15,121 nucleotides of DNA from Patescibacteria group bacterium UBA3458 (GCA_002378745.1 DFRR01000001.1:95866-110986), one strand, 5' to 3'. Shown: positions 7,256 to 14,417, counted from the stretch's first letter. Made by a program: numbers and translations. Notes: generated by a model not told the origin, from the letters alone.

Positions 7256-7855
7256 TCATACACGCCGTGTCAAAAAACTTTTTCGGTGCGAATCGCATAT
7301 CCCAAATGTGCGTATGGCTTTGTAGTGATCCCTTGTACCATAGCCTTTATGTCCATCAAATCCATATTCGGGGTACTGAAAACTGAGCGTGCGCATTTTC
7401 TTGTCCCGCGTCACTTTTGCTGCAACCGAGGCAAGTGCAATAAGCGGCTCCTTTTCGTCCCCTTTTATAATCGTTGCCTGGTTTATGAACGTCGTCGGTG
7501 CATGGAGCCCCCCATCAAGCAATACTAAAATATCTTCTTGTGCCGTACCGTCCGGAGTGAGCCTGCGCAATACACGCCGTATCGCCAACTCAATTGCAAC
7601 GTTAATACCTTCTCTGTCAACAACTCGCGGTCCAACCAAAGCAACTGCGTGGTGTAGTTCTTTGTGTCTTCGTATCCACGCAAATAACTGTTCCCTCTTG
7701 CCAACGGTTAGCTTTTTTGAATCTCGCACTCCTTTAGAGAAATATTCGTGCTCGATTTTCAGAGAAAGCGGCGCAAGTACCGCGCCGACCGCAACCGGAC
7801 CAGCCACTGGACCACGTCCCGCTTCGTCTATTCCGATAATATATCGTGCACTCAC
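7256..7855 (-). CDS. rnhB: Ribonuclease HII
   Basis: This 199-residue enzyme cleaves the RNA strand of RNA-DNA hybrids and initiates removal of single ribonucleotides from DNA. The signature GIDEAGRGPVAGP is at 8-20 and contributes D10 and E11. D114 lies in LLDGG (112-116), and D151 follows ASVAAKVTRD (142-151). These four acidic residues complete the DEDD active site. The C-terminal block YPEYGFDGHKGYGTRDH (161-177) and the closing SHRKSF are typical. The GTG start at 7855 is the only in-frame start before an upstream stop. It has just a weak AAGG close by, and a TAAAAT six bases upstream. The gene is divergent from dnaE and is followed by the Cys-rich gene on the same strand. Length and motifs match the family fully. 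Confidence 0.95.
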   Translation of the reverse strand: MSARYIIGIDEAGRGPVAGPVAVGAVLAPLSLKIEHEYFSKGVRDSKKLTVGKREQLFAWIRRHKELHHAVALVGPRVVDREGINVAIELAIRRVLRRLTPDGTAQEDILVLLDGGLHAPTTFINQATIIKGDEKEPLIALASVAAKVTRDKKMRTLSFQYPEYGFDGHKGYGTRDHYKAIRTFGICDSHRKSFLTRRV

Positions 7856-7917
7856 AACCTTATTTTAACACTTTTATCGAAGTCTATTTGGCCGTGGTAT
7901 CTGTGGAATACGTACTT

Positions 7918-7926
7918 TGCTATACT
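7918..7926 (+). promoter_or_regulatory. Extended -10 promoter of dnaE, leaderless geometry
   Basis: TGCTATACT is an extended -10 (TGn plus TATACT at 7921-7926). Eight bases separate it from the dnaE ATG at 7935, which has no Shine-Dalgarno. No good -35 box is visible at 17 bp, which is tolerated with an extended -10. Transcription would begin at about 7933. Confidence 0.6.
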
Positions 7927-7934
7927 AGACGGTA

Positions 7935-10900
7935 ATGAGCGCTGACTTTACACATCTACACGTGCATAGCCATTTCTCGCTACTCAATGCACTACCTAAG
8001 ATTCCCGACTTGGTCGCCGCGGCAAAAGCAGACGGTCAAACCGCACTTGCCCTTACGGACGACGGAAACCTGTATGGCGCAATCGAATTCTACAAGACGT
8101 GTCAGAAGGAAGGAATAAAACCAATTATCGGCGTTGATTTTTATGTAGCTCCACGCACACGACACGACAAAGAACATCGCATCGACAACCTTACCTCACG
8201 CCTCGTGCTACTGGCAAAAAATAAAGCTGGTTATGACAACCTCATTAAACTCGTTACTTACTCCTATACCGAGGGATTCTATTACCGCCCACGAATCGAT
8301 GAAGAACTTCTTACGCAATACGGTAAAGATGTGATTGCTATCCTTCCCTCGTTCGCATCCCCGGTGTCACGCGCACTCAGTGAGAACGACCTCGAGAAAG
8401 CAGCTGAACACCTTCGTGCATACAAAAAATTGTTTGGGTCAAATCTCTATCTTGAAATGACACATCACCCGGAAATTGATGGTCATGAAGCACTGCAGGA
8501 ACAAATTGTTACCCTCAGTAATGAACACGATGTGCCACTCGTCGCAGCGCATGATGTGTACTACATGAACCGCGAAGACAACTTAGCACGCGAGTTGGCA
8601 CGGAAAATCCAAAGCGGTACACATCTCATGGGTGACGAAGCAGACCGCCTTGATGATTTCTCATTCATCACACAAAAGACTGCGCAAAGTTACTTCAAAA
8701 AATTCCCGGAAGCACTTGTGAATTCAGTAAAAATAGCGGAGATGTGCAATCTTGAATTAACACTTGGAGAATGGATTTTTCCTGAGTATCCGAAAGAACC
8801 AAACAAAACTTACGACCAAATGCTGAGGGAAGCAGTTGAGGAAGGCTTACGGACGCGAGAGATCACCACTACACCAGAAACGGCAGCGCGTATTGAGCAC
8901 GAGCTCACCATTATTCGCGATAAGGGCTTCTCGCCGTACTTTCTCGCCGTGTCCGACTTGTTACAGCACGCCAAAAGTGCCGGCATCTACACCAACACCC
9001 GTGGCTCTGCTGCCGGTTCGTTTGTGTCGTATTTAATTGGCATTACCAACGTAAACCCACTTGACTATAATCTTCCCTTTGAACGCTTCCTAAACCCCGA
9101 ACGTCCATCTGCTCCCGACATCGACATGGACATTGCCGACGATCGTCGCGATGATCTTATCGACTACGCTCGACAAAAATATGGTACTGACCACGTCGCA
9201 CAGATTGGTACGTTTGGAACCATGATGGCACGCGCAGTGGTACGAGACGTTGCTCGCGCACTTGGGCACTCATACGCAGTTGGCGACCGTATTGCAAAAC
9301 TCATTCCCATTGGAGCACAAGGGTTCCCGATGACTATCGACCGCGCACTTGAAATGGAGCCGGAGCTCAAAGAAGCGTATAAAAATGACGCCGAAACACA
9401 CGAAATTATTACCCTTGCAAAAAAGCTTGAAGGTAACGCTCGACACATTGGTGTACACGCTGCCGGTGTGGTCATTTCTCCAAAACCTGTTATTGAATAC
9501 ACGCCACTGCAGCCCGACCCAAAGGGAGGTAAGACCATCACCCAGTACAACATGTACTCAATTGCGGATGAATACGGCGGTGTTGGGTTGCTTAAATTTG
9601 ACTTCCTGGGACTCAAAAACCTTGCCGTGCTTGCTGACTCTATAAAGAGAGTACGGAAAATCCATGGAACGATTATTGACCCTGATGGTATCCCACTTGA
9701 TGACTCGAAAGCGTTTGAAATGTTGGCCACCGGACACACCATGGGTGTCTTCCAGATGGCGAGTGCCGGCATGACACGCTACTTGATGGAGTTGCAGCCG
9801 ACAAACATCAATGACATTAACGCGATGGTCGCACTCTACCGACCTGGTCCAATGGAGTTTATTCCTGACTACATTGCACGAAAGCGAGATCCATCGAAAG
9901 TAAAGTACATCGACCCACGACTTGAGAAATATCTTAAGCCGACACACGGTATCCTCATCTACCAAGACGACGTCATGCTCATCGCTGTTGAACTTGCCGG
10001 CTACTCATGGGGCGAGGCGGACAAGTTCCGTAAAGCCATGGGTAAGAAAATCCCGGAAGAAATGGCAAAACAGAAGGACCGATTCTATGAAGGCTGTGTT
10101 GAACACGGTATGGAGCCGGATGTGGCGCGCAAGTTGTGGGACATGATTGAAACGTTTGCTGCATATGGCTTCAATAAAAGCCACTCGGTCAGTTACGGTA
10201 ACTTAGCGTACAAGACCGCATACATGAAGGCGAATTATCCGCTTGAGTTCATGTCAGCATTGCTCACCGCCGACTCAGGCGACGTTGATAAAATTGCGGA
10301 AATCATAGAAGAATGTCGTTCAATGGGCATTGAGATACTGCCACCTGATGTAAACGAAAGTTTTGAGGAATTCTCGGTAGTGCCGGGCAAAAATCAAATT
10401 CGTTTCGGATTGAAGTCAATTAAAAACTTCGGATCTAACGTTGCTCATGCAATTGTGGAAGAGCGAAAAGCACACGGTGTATACACCGACATAGAGAATT
10501 TCTTGGAGCGCGTACGTGGTGCAGGCATGAATCGCCGCGGACTTGAGTCACTCGTACAAAGCGGCGCGCTTGACCGATTCGCCACTCGCGGCATCTTGCT
10601 TCATAACGTTGAGATGTTACTTACATTCCAACGTGAAATGAATAAGCGCCCCGAAGGGCAAGACTCCCTGTTTGGTGCCACTGAGTCAACCCATGCACTT
10701 ACTCTCGCTGCGTCAGAAGATGTTGGTATGGAGCAACGTCTTGCATGGGAGAAAGAGCTTCTTGGATTGTACGTATCCGGACATCCACTTGAAGCGCATG
10801 CAAAGAAGCTCAGTGGGAAACCAAATATTTCTGAAGTAAAGAAAAAACACACGGAAGGAAGCGTGACGGTTATTGCCGGCATCGTTGCTGAAAGCAAAAC

Positions 10901-11102
10901 GATTCTCACAAAAAATGGTGAAAAAATGTCGTTCATACGACTTGCTGATCTGGAAGATTCAATAGAGGCAGTTGCATTCCCCCGTGTCCTCACTGAACAT
11001 GGCGAGCTGCTCGTTGCCGACACCTGTGTACTCCTTAAGGGGCGCGTGTCGAAGAGAAACGATGAGGTGAGCTTCATTATAGAAGCCGTACGAGCACTGT
11101 GA
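7935..11102 (+). CDS. dnaE: DNA polymerase III alpha subunit
   Basis: This 1,055-residue C-family polymerase is the replicative DNA polymerase, DnaE type. A PHP domain opens the protein (HLHVHSHFSLLN at 7-18). The palm has GSAAGSF and the catalytic cluster PDIDMDIAD with D395, D397 and D399; the third acidic residue is D556 in KFDFLGL. The finger and thumb blocks LYRPGPMEF, YSWGEADKFRKAMGKK and FNKSHSVSYGNLAY are clear. A helix-hairpin-helix region (ESLVQSGALDRF) and a C-terminal OB fold complete it; there is no internal exonuclease domain as in PolC. Several PHP metal positions are altered (N18, D43, D68, Y209), so PHP proofreading is probably lost. It is slightly shorter than the usual 1,100-1,170 residues. 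It diverges from rnhB and precedes the T-box-thrS unit. No convincing intrinsic terminator follows. Confidence 0.97.
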   Translation: MSADFTHLHVHSHFSLLNALPKIPDLVAAAKADGQTALALTDDGNLYGAIEFYKTCQKEGIKPIIGVDFYVAPRTRHDKEHRIDNLTSRLVLLAKNKAGYDNLIKLVTYSYTEGFYYRPRIDEELLTQYGKDVIAILPSFASPVSRALSENDLEKAAEHLRAYKKLFGSNLYLEMTHHPEIDGHEALQEQIVTLSNEHDVPLVAAHDVYYMNREDNLARELARKIQSGTHLMGDEADRLDDFSFITQKTAQSYFKKFPEALVNSVKIAEMCNLELTLGEWIFPEYPKEPNKTYDQMLREAVEEGLRTREITTTPETAARIEHELTIIRDKGFSPYFLAVSDLLQHAKSAGIYTNTRGSAAGSFVSYLIGITNVNPLDYNLPFERFLNPERPSAPDIDMDIADDRRDDLIDYARQKYGTDHVAQIGTFGTMMARAVVRDVARALGHSYAVGDRIAKLIPIGAQGFPMTIDRALEMEPELKEAYKNDAETHEIITLAKKLEGNARHIGVHAAGVVISPKPVIEYTPLQPDPKGGKTITQYNMYSIADEYGGVGLLKFDFLGLKNLAVLADSIKRVRKIHGTIIDPDGIPLDDSKAFEMLATGHTMGVFQMASAGMTRYLMELQPTNINDINAMVALYRPGPMEFIPDYIARKRDPSKVKYIDPRLEKYLKPTHGILIYQDDVMLIAVELAGYSWGEADKFRKAMGKKIPEEMAKQKDRFYEGCVEHGMEPDVARKLWDMIETFAAYGFNKSHSVSYGNLAYKTAYMKANYPLEFMSALLTADSGDVDKIAEIIEECRSMGIEILPPDVNESFEEFSVVPGKNQIRFGLKSIKNFGSNVAHAIVEERKAHGVYTDIENFLERVRGAGMNRRGLESLVQSGALDRFATRGILLHNVEMLLTFQREMNKRPEGQDSLFGATESTHALTLAASEDVGMEQRLAWEKELLGLYVSGHPLEAHAKKLSGKPNISEVKKKHTEGSVTVIAGIVAESKTILTKNGEKMSFIRLADLEDSIEAVAFPRVLTEHGELLVADTCVLLKGRVSKRNDEVSFIIEAVRAL

Positions 11103-11105
11103 TTC

Positions 11106-11131
11106 AAGTTGGTAGTTGGTAGTAGTTGATA
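11106..11131 (+). repeat. Degenerate TAGTTNN heptamer repeat after dnaE
   Basis: The stretch just after the dnaE stop reads as imperfect copies of a 7-bp unit, TAGTTGG and TAGTTGA with a TAG insertion. The same unit occurs in five direct copies at 14297-14331 and in inverted form at 14389-14400. The rest of 11132-11178 holds nothing I can identify. Confidence 0.6.
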
Positions 11132-11178
11132 GGAACAGCGAGTAAAACATGTAACTTACAGCAGGATGAAAGGATGGT

Positions 11179-11207
11179 TTGCCGTAACTTATCAGCAATG
11201 ATACTAT
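11179..11207 (+). promoter_or_regulatory. Promoter of the thrS T-box leader
   Basis: TTGCCG (11179-11184) and TACTAT (11202-11207) are separated by exactly 17 bp, and TGA before the -10 box makes it an extended type. The predicted start near A11214 falls one base before the first paired base of the leader, which supports both the promoter and the RNA boundary. Confidence 0.6.
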
Positions 11208-11213
11208 TTCTAT

Positions 11214-11393
11214 ATTCGGAGATTGCTTTGGCTACCACCCAAAGACTTGCGTGTCGTAAGACCTAATCCGAAACAAAAGAGTGCCTCTGCCTGCCGTGAG
11301 CATGCAAGAGGAAGCTAGGTGGAACCGCGGCTACATTTGTAGATCGCCCTAGTAAGTACACGACGATTTGTCGTTTTCTTACTAGGGCGTTTT
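11214..11393 (+). ncRNA. Threonine T-box riboswitch controlling thrS
   Basis: This leader senses uncharged tRNA-Thr. The T-box core AGGTGGAACCGCG (11317-11329) sits in a complete antiterminator. CTAGG (11315-11319) pairs with CCTAG (11348-11352), GCG (11327-11329) pairs with CGC (11345-11347), and TGGAACC (11320-11326) is the bulge that would bind the tRNA acceptor end. The competing terminator uses the same 3' strand: CGCCCTAGTAAG (11345-11356) pairs with CTTACTAGGGCG (11378-11389), then TTTTGTT. Stem III is formed by CCTCT (11284-11288) with AGAGG (11307-11311). Stem I is compact: TTCGGA (11215-11220) pairs with TCCGAA (11267-11272), enclosing a hairpin (CTTTGG/CCAAAG) whose 7-nt loop shows the Thr codon ACC followed by A (11234-11237), and a second hairpin (11246-11260). 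The class and target are secure; the specifier position is inferred. Confidence 0.9.
11345..11393 (+). terminator. T-box attenuator terminator
   Basis: A perfect 12-bp stem (11345-11356 with 11378-11389) is followed by TTTTGTT. Its loop contains a small CGAC/GTCG hairpin. The 5' strand is shared with the antiterminator, so bound uncharged tRNA prevents this hairpin from forming. Confidence 0.9.
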
Positions 11394-11415
11394 GTTATTA
11401 AAACCAACTTTTATT

Positions 11416-13152
11416 ATGAGTACACTCGAACATATTCGTCATACCCTTGCCCACATGCTCGCTCAGGCAGTATTGGAAAAGTACCCACATGCAAAACCAA
11501 CCATTGGCCCGGCTATCGCTGATGGCTTTTACTACGACTTTGATTTTTCCGGTGGCGACGCCCCGGGAGATGCAGACATTGCTGACTTACAAAAAGCGAT
11601 GCGTAAGAATTTAAAGAAGTGGACACAATGGGAGCGCGCAGTGGTGAGTCCGGAAGAGGCACGAAAAATGTTTAGCGATAACCCCTTCAAGATTGAACTT
11701 ATCGATGAGCTCGAGAAGGAAAGTACCGAGATTACTCTCTATACTGCCGGCGGCTTTACTGACCTATGCCGTGGTGGACACGCAGAAAACCCTGCCGAGG
11801 AGATTGATCCGCAATCATTTAAGCTCCATGCGATAGCCGGAGCGTACTGGCGTGGTGATGAAGCAAATCCGATGTTGCAGCGTATCTATGGGTACGCATT
11901 CGAGAGTGCTGAGGCACTTGATGCACATCTTGCAATGCTTGAAGAAGCAAAGAAACGTGACCACCGTAAGCTCGGTAAAGAGCTTGATTTGTTTACCTTC
12001 TCAGAGCTTGTTGGTCCCGGACTCCCACTATGGACCCCGCGCGGTACCGTGATGCGTCGCGAGCTTGATGCATTCGTACAAGCGCTCCGTAGCAAATATG
12101 GGTATGAGCCGGTCACCATCCCCCACTTCACCAAGCGAGGCTTATACGAAGTGTCCGGTCACTGGGAGAAGTTTGCGGATGAGCTCTTCCGTGTGAAAAC
12201 TCGCGAGGGCAAGGAGTACGCAGTGAAACCAATGAACTGTCCGCACCATACGCAAATATTTGCACGGCGACCGCATAGTTACCGAGAAATGCCGAAGCGA
12301 TATTCAGAAACCACCATGGTGTACCGCGATGAGCAATCGGGTGAACTCGGCGGGCTCACCCGTGTCCTCTCTATTACACAAGATGACTCACATGTATTTT
12401 GTCGTGAAAATCAGATAAAAGAGGAATTCTTTGGTATCTGGGATGTTATCGATTCGTTCTATGGTGCCTTTGGTTTTCAAATTCGTGTTCGTCTATCATT
12501 CCATGAGCCGAGCGAGCAAGAAAAGTATTTGGGTACAAAAGAAGTATGGGAGAAAGCAGAAACTGCCCTTCGCGAAATCGCACAAGAAAGAAATGCAGAC
12601 TACTTTGAAGCACAGGGTGAAGCGGCAATGTATGGACCAAAGCTCGACTTTATGGCGCTTGATGCCATTGGGCGTGAACATCAGGTTGCTACTATACAAC
12701 TAGACCTAACGCTGCCTGAGCGTTTTGACCTTACGTGTATTAGCGAAGAAGGTACGAAGGAACGTATTGTTATGATTCACTGTGCCATCATGGGCTCCAT
12801 TGAGCGTTTCAGTGCGGTACTCATTGAACACCTTGCGGGCAACTTCCCGTCTTGGCTCGCACCTGAACAAGTGCGCGTCATTCCTGTTGCTGATGTGCAC
12901 GGTGCATATGCAGAAGAGATTGTACGAACACTCAAAGATGCAGGCATTCGTGCCGTGTTTGACCCTGCCGATGAATCACTTGGAAAACGAATCCGTGGAG
13001 CAAAAATTGCTAAAGTGCCGTATGTCTTAGTACTCGGTGATCAAGAGGTCAGCGAGCGAAGCTTAATGGTAGAGAGCCGCGACGACGGCAAGATTGGTGC
13101 ACTTACTGTTGATGCCTTTATTGAAAAAATTCGCTCAGAGCGTGTGTATTAA
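11416..13152 (+). CDS. thrS: Threonyl-tRNA synthetase lacking the TGS domain
   Basis: This class II synthetase charges tRNA-Thr. From the ATG at 11416 it has 578 residues, against roughly 640 for most bacterial ThrRS. It begins at once with the editing (SAD) domain: HTLAH with H9 and H13, then DLCRGGH with D116, C118 and H122, the usual site that clears Ser-tRNA-Thr. The N-terminal TGS domain is missing. The catalytic core has GPGLPLWTPRG (motif 1 region), the motif 2 region YRDEQSGELGGLTR, and motif 3 MGSIERF. The zinc ligands are C275 (MNCPHH), H326 (DDSH) and H455 (IHCAIMG). The C-terminal anticodon-binding domain is intact. A TTG at 11392 is in frame but lies inside the attenuator tail, so the ATG is preferred. 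There is no clear Shine-Dalgarno. Expression is controlled by the T-box. Confidence 0.96.
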   Translation: MSTLEHIRHTLAHMLAQAVLEKYPHAKPTIGPAIADGFYYDFDFSGGDAPGDADIADLQKAMRKNLKKWTQWERAVVSPEEARKMFSDNPFKIELIDELEKESTEITLYTAGGFTDLCRGGHAENPAEEIDPQSFKLHAIAGAYWRGDEANPMLQRIYGYAFESAEALDAHLAMLEEAKKRDHRKLGKELDLFTFSELVGPGLPLWTPRGTVMRRELDAFVQALRSKYGYEPVTIPHFTKRGLYEVSGHWEKFADELFRVKTREGKEYAVKPMNCPHHTQIFARRPHSYREMPKRYSETTMVYRDEQSGELGGLTRVLSITQDDSHVFCRENQIKEEFFGIWDVIDSFYGAFGFQIRVRLSFHEPSEQEKYLGTKEVWEKAETALREIAQERNADYFEAQGEAAMYGPKLDFMALDAIGREHQVATIQLDLTLPERFDLTCISEEGTKERIVMIHCAIMGSIERFSAVLIEHLAGNFPSWLAPEQVRVIPVADVHGAYAEEIVRTLKDAGIRAVFDPADESLGKRIRGAKIAKVPYVLVLGDQEVSERSLMVESRDDGKIGALTVDAFIEKIRSERVY

Positions 13153-13162
13153 GTAGATATAC

Positions 13163-13188
13163 AAAAAGCGCCCCGAAGGGCGCTTTTT
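13163..13188. terminator. Bidirectional terminator between thrS and the convergent exported-protein gene
   Basis: AAAAAGCGCCC (13163-13173) and GGGCGCTTTTT (13178-13188) form a perfect 11-bp stem around CGAA. The A-run and T-run make it work in both directions, ending thrS from the left and the minus-strand gene from the right. Confidence 0.92.
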
Positions 13189-13206
13189 GTTTTAATGCAA
13201 TGCTAA

Positions 13207-13653
13207 TTAGTAGCCTGCGTAGTATGTACTATTGCCGAACCGTGGGTGTGCATAGCTTCGTGCTTGCCATTCCGCGATTGCCCGATAGTAGTCACTTACG
13301 AAATAATCAGGTGCTACTGGATATGTTGGACGATATGTGTACCCGGTATATGAACTGAGTCGTGGGTATGCATATGCGCCATTGGTCTGTCCGTATGATG
13401 GGTATACAGTGGAGTACTGACGTACTGGTTGACTACCATACGAGAGCCCGGCATGAATGCCATTAAAGGCAATGTGACCGCCGTAGCTATTTCCTCGTAT
13501 GTAGCCACCGCCACATACACCGTCATAACACAAAGAACCACCGATGCCATTAATTACTGCTGCTTTCGCATGCGTAGGGATCGCAGCGACTGCAAACATG
13601 GCAAATGCACACGTTACAATCAGTGCTGGTACCCCCTTTTTACTTAAGGTCAT
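13207..13653 (-). CDS. Exported Gly/Tyr-rich protein of unknown function
   Basis: I do not recognise this 148-residue protein. It starts with a clear Sec signal peptide: KK at 5-6, a hydrophobic core (about 8-26) and an Ala-rich cleavage region near THAKA (27-31). The mature part, about 117 residues, has roughly 20 tyrosines. Its first half is Gly-rich (NGIGG, GVCGGGY, YGGH) and contains two cysteines at 42 and 47 that could form a disulfide. The second half has Tyr-Pro-Ser patterns such as TVYPSYGQ and YTYRPTYPV, and ends in NSTYYAGY. There is no anchor, so it is probably secreted or loosely surface-bound. A near-consensus promoter ends 9 nt before the ATG, with no Shine-Dalgarno. It is the first of three tyrosine-rich exported proteins in this stretch. 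Promoter, signal peptide and terminator make it a convincing gene. Confidence 0.8.
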   Translation of the reverse strand: MTLSKKGVPALIVTCAFAMFAVAAIPTHAKAAVINGIGGSLCYDGVCGGGYIRGNSYGGHIAFNGIHAGLSYGSQPVRQYSTVYPSYGQTNGAYAYPRLSSYTGYTYRPTYPVAPDYFVSDYYRAIAEWQARSYAHPRFGNSTYYAGY

Positions 13654-13662
13654 ACAAGGTTA

Positions 13663-13691
13663 ATAATAGCACAACACAATATACCTGTCAA
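13663..13691 (-). promoter_or_regulatory. Near-consensus promoter of the Gly/Tyr-rich gene, leaderless geometry
   Basis: On the minus strand a perfect TTGACA (13686-13691) and TATTAT (13663-13668) are 17 bp apart, with TGC just before the -10 box. Nine bases then lead to the ATG. This is the strongest-looking promoter in the window. Confidence 0.8.
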
Positions 13692-13727
13692 TAGTTTTTC
13701 TTCCTTTGAAAGGGGTGTTGGTGCAAC

Positions 13728-13755
13728 AAAAAATCGCTCAGTAGAGCGCTTTTTT
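13728..13755. terminator. Terminator after the Tyr/Gln-rich gene
   Basis: A-run, CGCTC (13735-13739), AGTA loop, GAGCG (13744-13748), T-run. One T/C mismatch separates the 5-bp GC stem from the A6/T6 extension. It lies just past the stop at 13782 on the minus strand and could work in both directions. Confidence 0.75.
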
Positions 13756-13781
13756 GCTATTCTTGCGTGTCTTCTTTGCTG

Positions 13782-14249
13782 CTAGTAGTAGGTTCCTGTT
13801 GTGTAGTTACAGTACCCATAATTCCAACAATATGGCGCCTGCCCCACTTGTCCGTACCACGTAGTGTATTGCGGATAGTAGCCGTAGTCGTATGTGTAGT
13901 AATCGTACAATGAGTAGCCATATGATGGATAATAATCATAGTAGTCATACACGTACTGGACTGGTTGCGTGTACTGGTAATACCCGTAGTTGTATTGCCA
14001 ACACGTTGGATGCGTATACTGATACTGATGCTGGGTATTGTACTGACATCCCGGGTGCTGTGTATTGGTGTACGGATACCTATTGTAATGCCAGTATGTA
14101 TTTGGGCTCTGGTGCTGCGTCGTTGGGTGGCCAACGTACGAATATGCCTCAGTGGTCTGCGGAGTGATAAAAAGGACTATTCCACTAATAATAACTGCGC
14201 TAAGCAGCAAGAATGCGCTTATTGGTGCAGTAAAATATGTTGTGTTCAT
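13782..14249 (-). CDS. Exported protein with a 31 percent tyrosine low-complexity domain
   Basis: I do not recognise this 155-residue protein. Residues 1-35 form a signal peptide or signal anchor with a long hydrophobic core (about 8-29, including LLLSAVIISGIVLF) and a likely cut after TTEA. In the following 120 residues I count 37 tyrosines, together with many Gln, Asn, Thr and Pro, four Cys, no Lys and one Arg. Segments such as QYVYDYYDYYPSYGY and YNYGYYQYTQPVQY look like a prion-like or adhesive low-complexity domain. The ATG at 14249 is chosen because the signal sequence starts there and a TTGACA promoter ends 9 nt before it. An in-frame TTG at 14288 overlaps that -35 box. Low-complexity sequence limits homology inference. 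It sits between two other tyrosine-rich exported genes. Confidence 0.75.
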   Translation of the reverse strand: MNTTYFTAPISAFLLLSAVIISGIVLFITPQTTEAYSYVGHPTTQHQSPNTYWHYNRYPYTNTQHPGCQYNTQHQYQYTHPTCWQYNYGYYQYTQPVQYVYDYYDYYPSYGYSLYDYYTYDYGYYPQYTTWYGQVGQAPYCWNYGYCNYTTGTYY

Positions 14250-14258
14250 ACGAAAGGA

Positions 14259-14288
14259 ATAATGCTCCTGTAAGGATGGGTTTGTCAA
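14259..14288 (-). promoter_or_regulatory. Promoter of the Tyr/Gln-rich gene, leaderless geometry
   Basis: On the minus strand a perfect TTGACA (14283-14288) and CATTAT (14259-14264) are 18 bp apart, and nine bases lead to the ATG at 14249. The layout copies that of the promoter at 13663-13691. Confidence 0.6.
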
Positions 14289-14296
14289 TAACGCGC

Positions 14297-14331
14297 TAGT
14301 TTGTAGTTAATAGTTGGTAGTTGATAGTTCC
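14297..14331 (+). repeat. Five direct copies of a TAGTTNN heptamer
   Basis: TAGTT occurs at 14297, 14304, 14311, 14318 and 14325, each followed by two variable bases (TG, AA, GG, GA, CC). This gives a strict 7-bp period. It lies in the gap between two tyrosine-rich genes. Confidence 0.8.
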
Positions 14332-14400
14332 TTATCTCATAAACTGAAACACACCTGCACATGTATGTGCAGGTGTGTTTCTTCTATAAACTATCAACTA
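14318..14400. repeat. Nested inverted repeat between tyrosine-rich genes
   Basis: The outer arms TAGTTGATAGTT (14318-14329) and AACTATCAACTA (14389-14400) are exact inverted copies. Inside them GAAACACACCTGCACA (14346-14361) and TGTGCAGGTGTGTTTC (14366-14381) form a perfect 16-bp stem around TGTA. The inner hairpin lies after the stop of the gene ending at 14418 and could terminate it on the minus strand, but the T-run is weak. Confidence 0.75.
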
Positions 14401-14417
14401 AAAGACTGCCGACTCCG

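Noticed and set aside
7856..7900. Promoter for rnhB (TAAAAT six bases before the GTG)
   Set aside because: No -35 box at a workable distance could be found and the -10 match is modest. A promoter must exist in this divergent gap, but I cannot place it.
9164..9772. Open reading frame of about 200 codons on the minus strand inside dnaE
   Set aside because: It is fully inside the well-conserved polymerase gene, its sequence has no recognisable domain, and it looks like an antisense shadow of dnaE codon usage. The same applies to the minus-strand frames at 10601-11107 and within rnr, and to the plus-strand frames inside smc.
11392..11415. TTG start adding eight residues to ThrRS
   Set aside because: It lies in the T-run of the attenuator, has no ribosome binding site, and the ThrRS family similarity starts at the ATG 11416.
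14038..14288. Longer form of the Tyr/Gln-rich protein starting at TTG 14288
   Set aside because: The TTG overlaps the -35 box of the likely promoter and would put 13 extra residues before the signal peptide.
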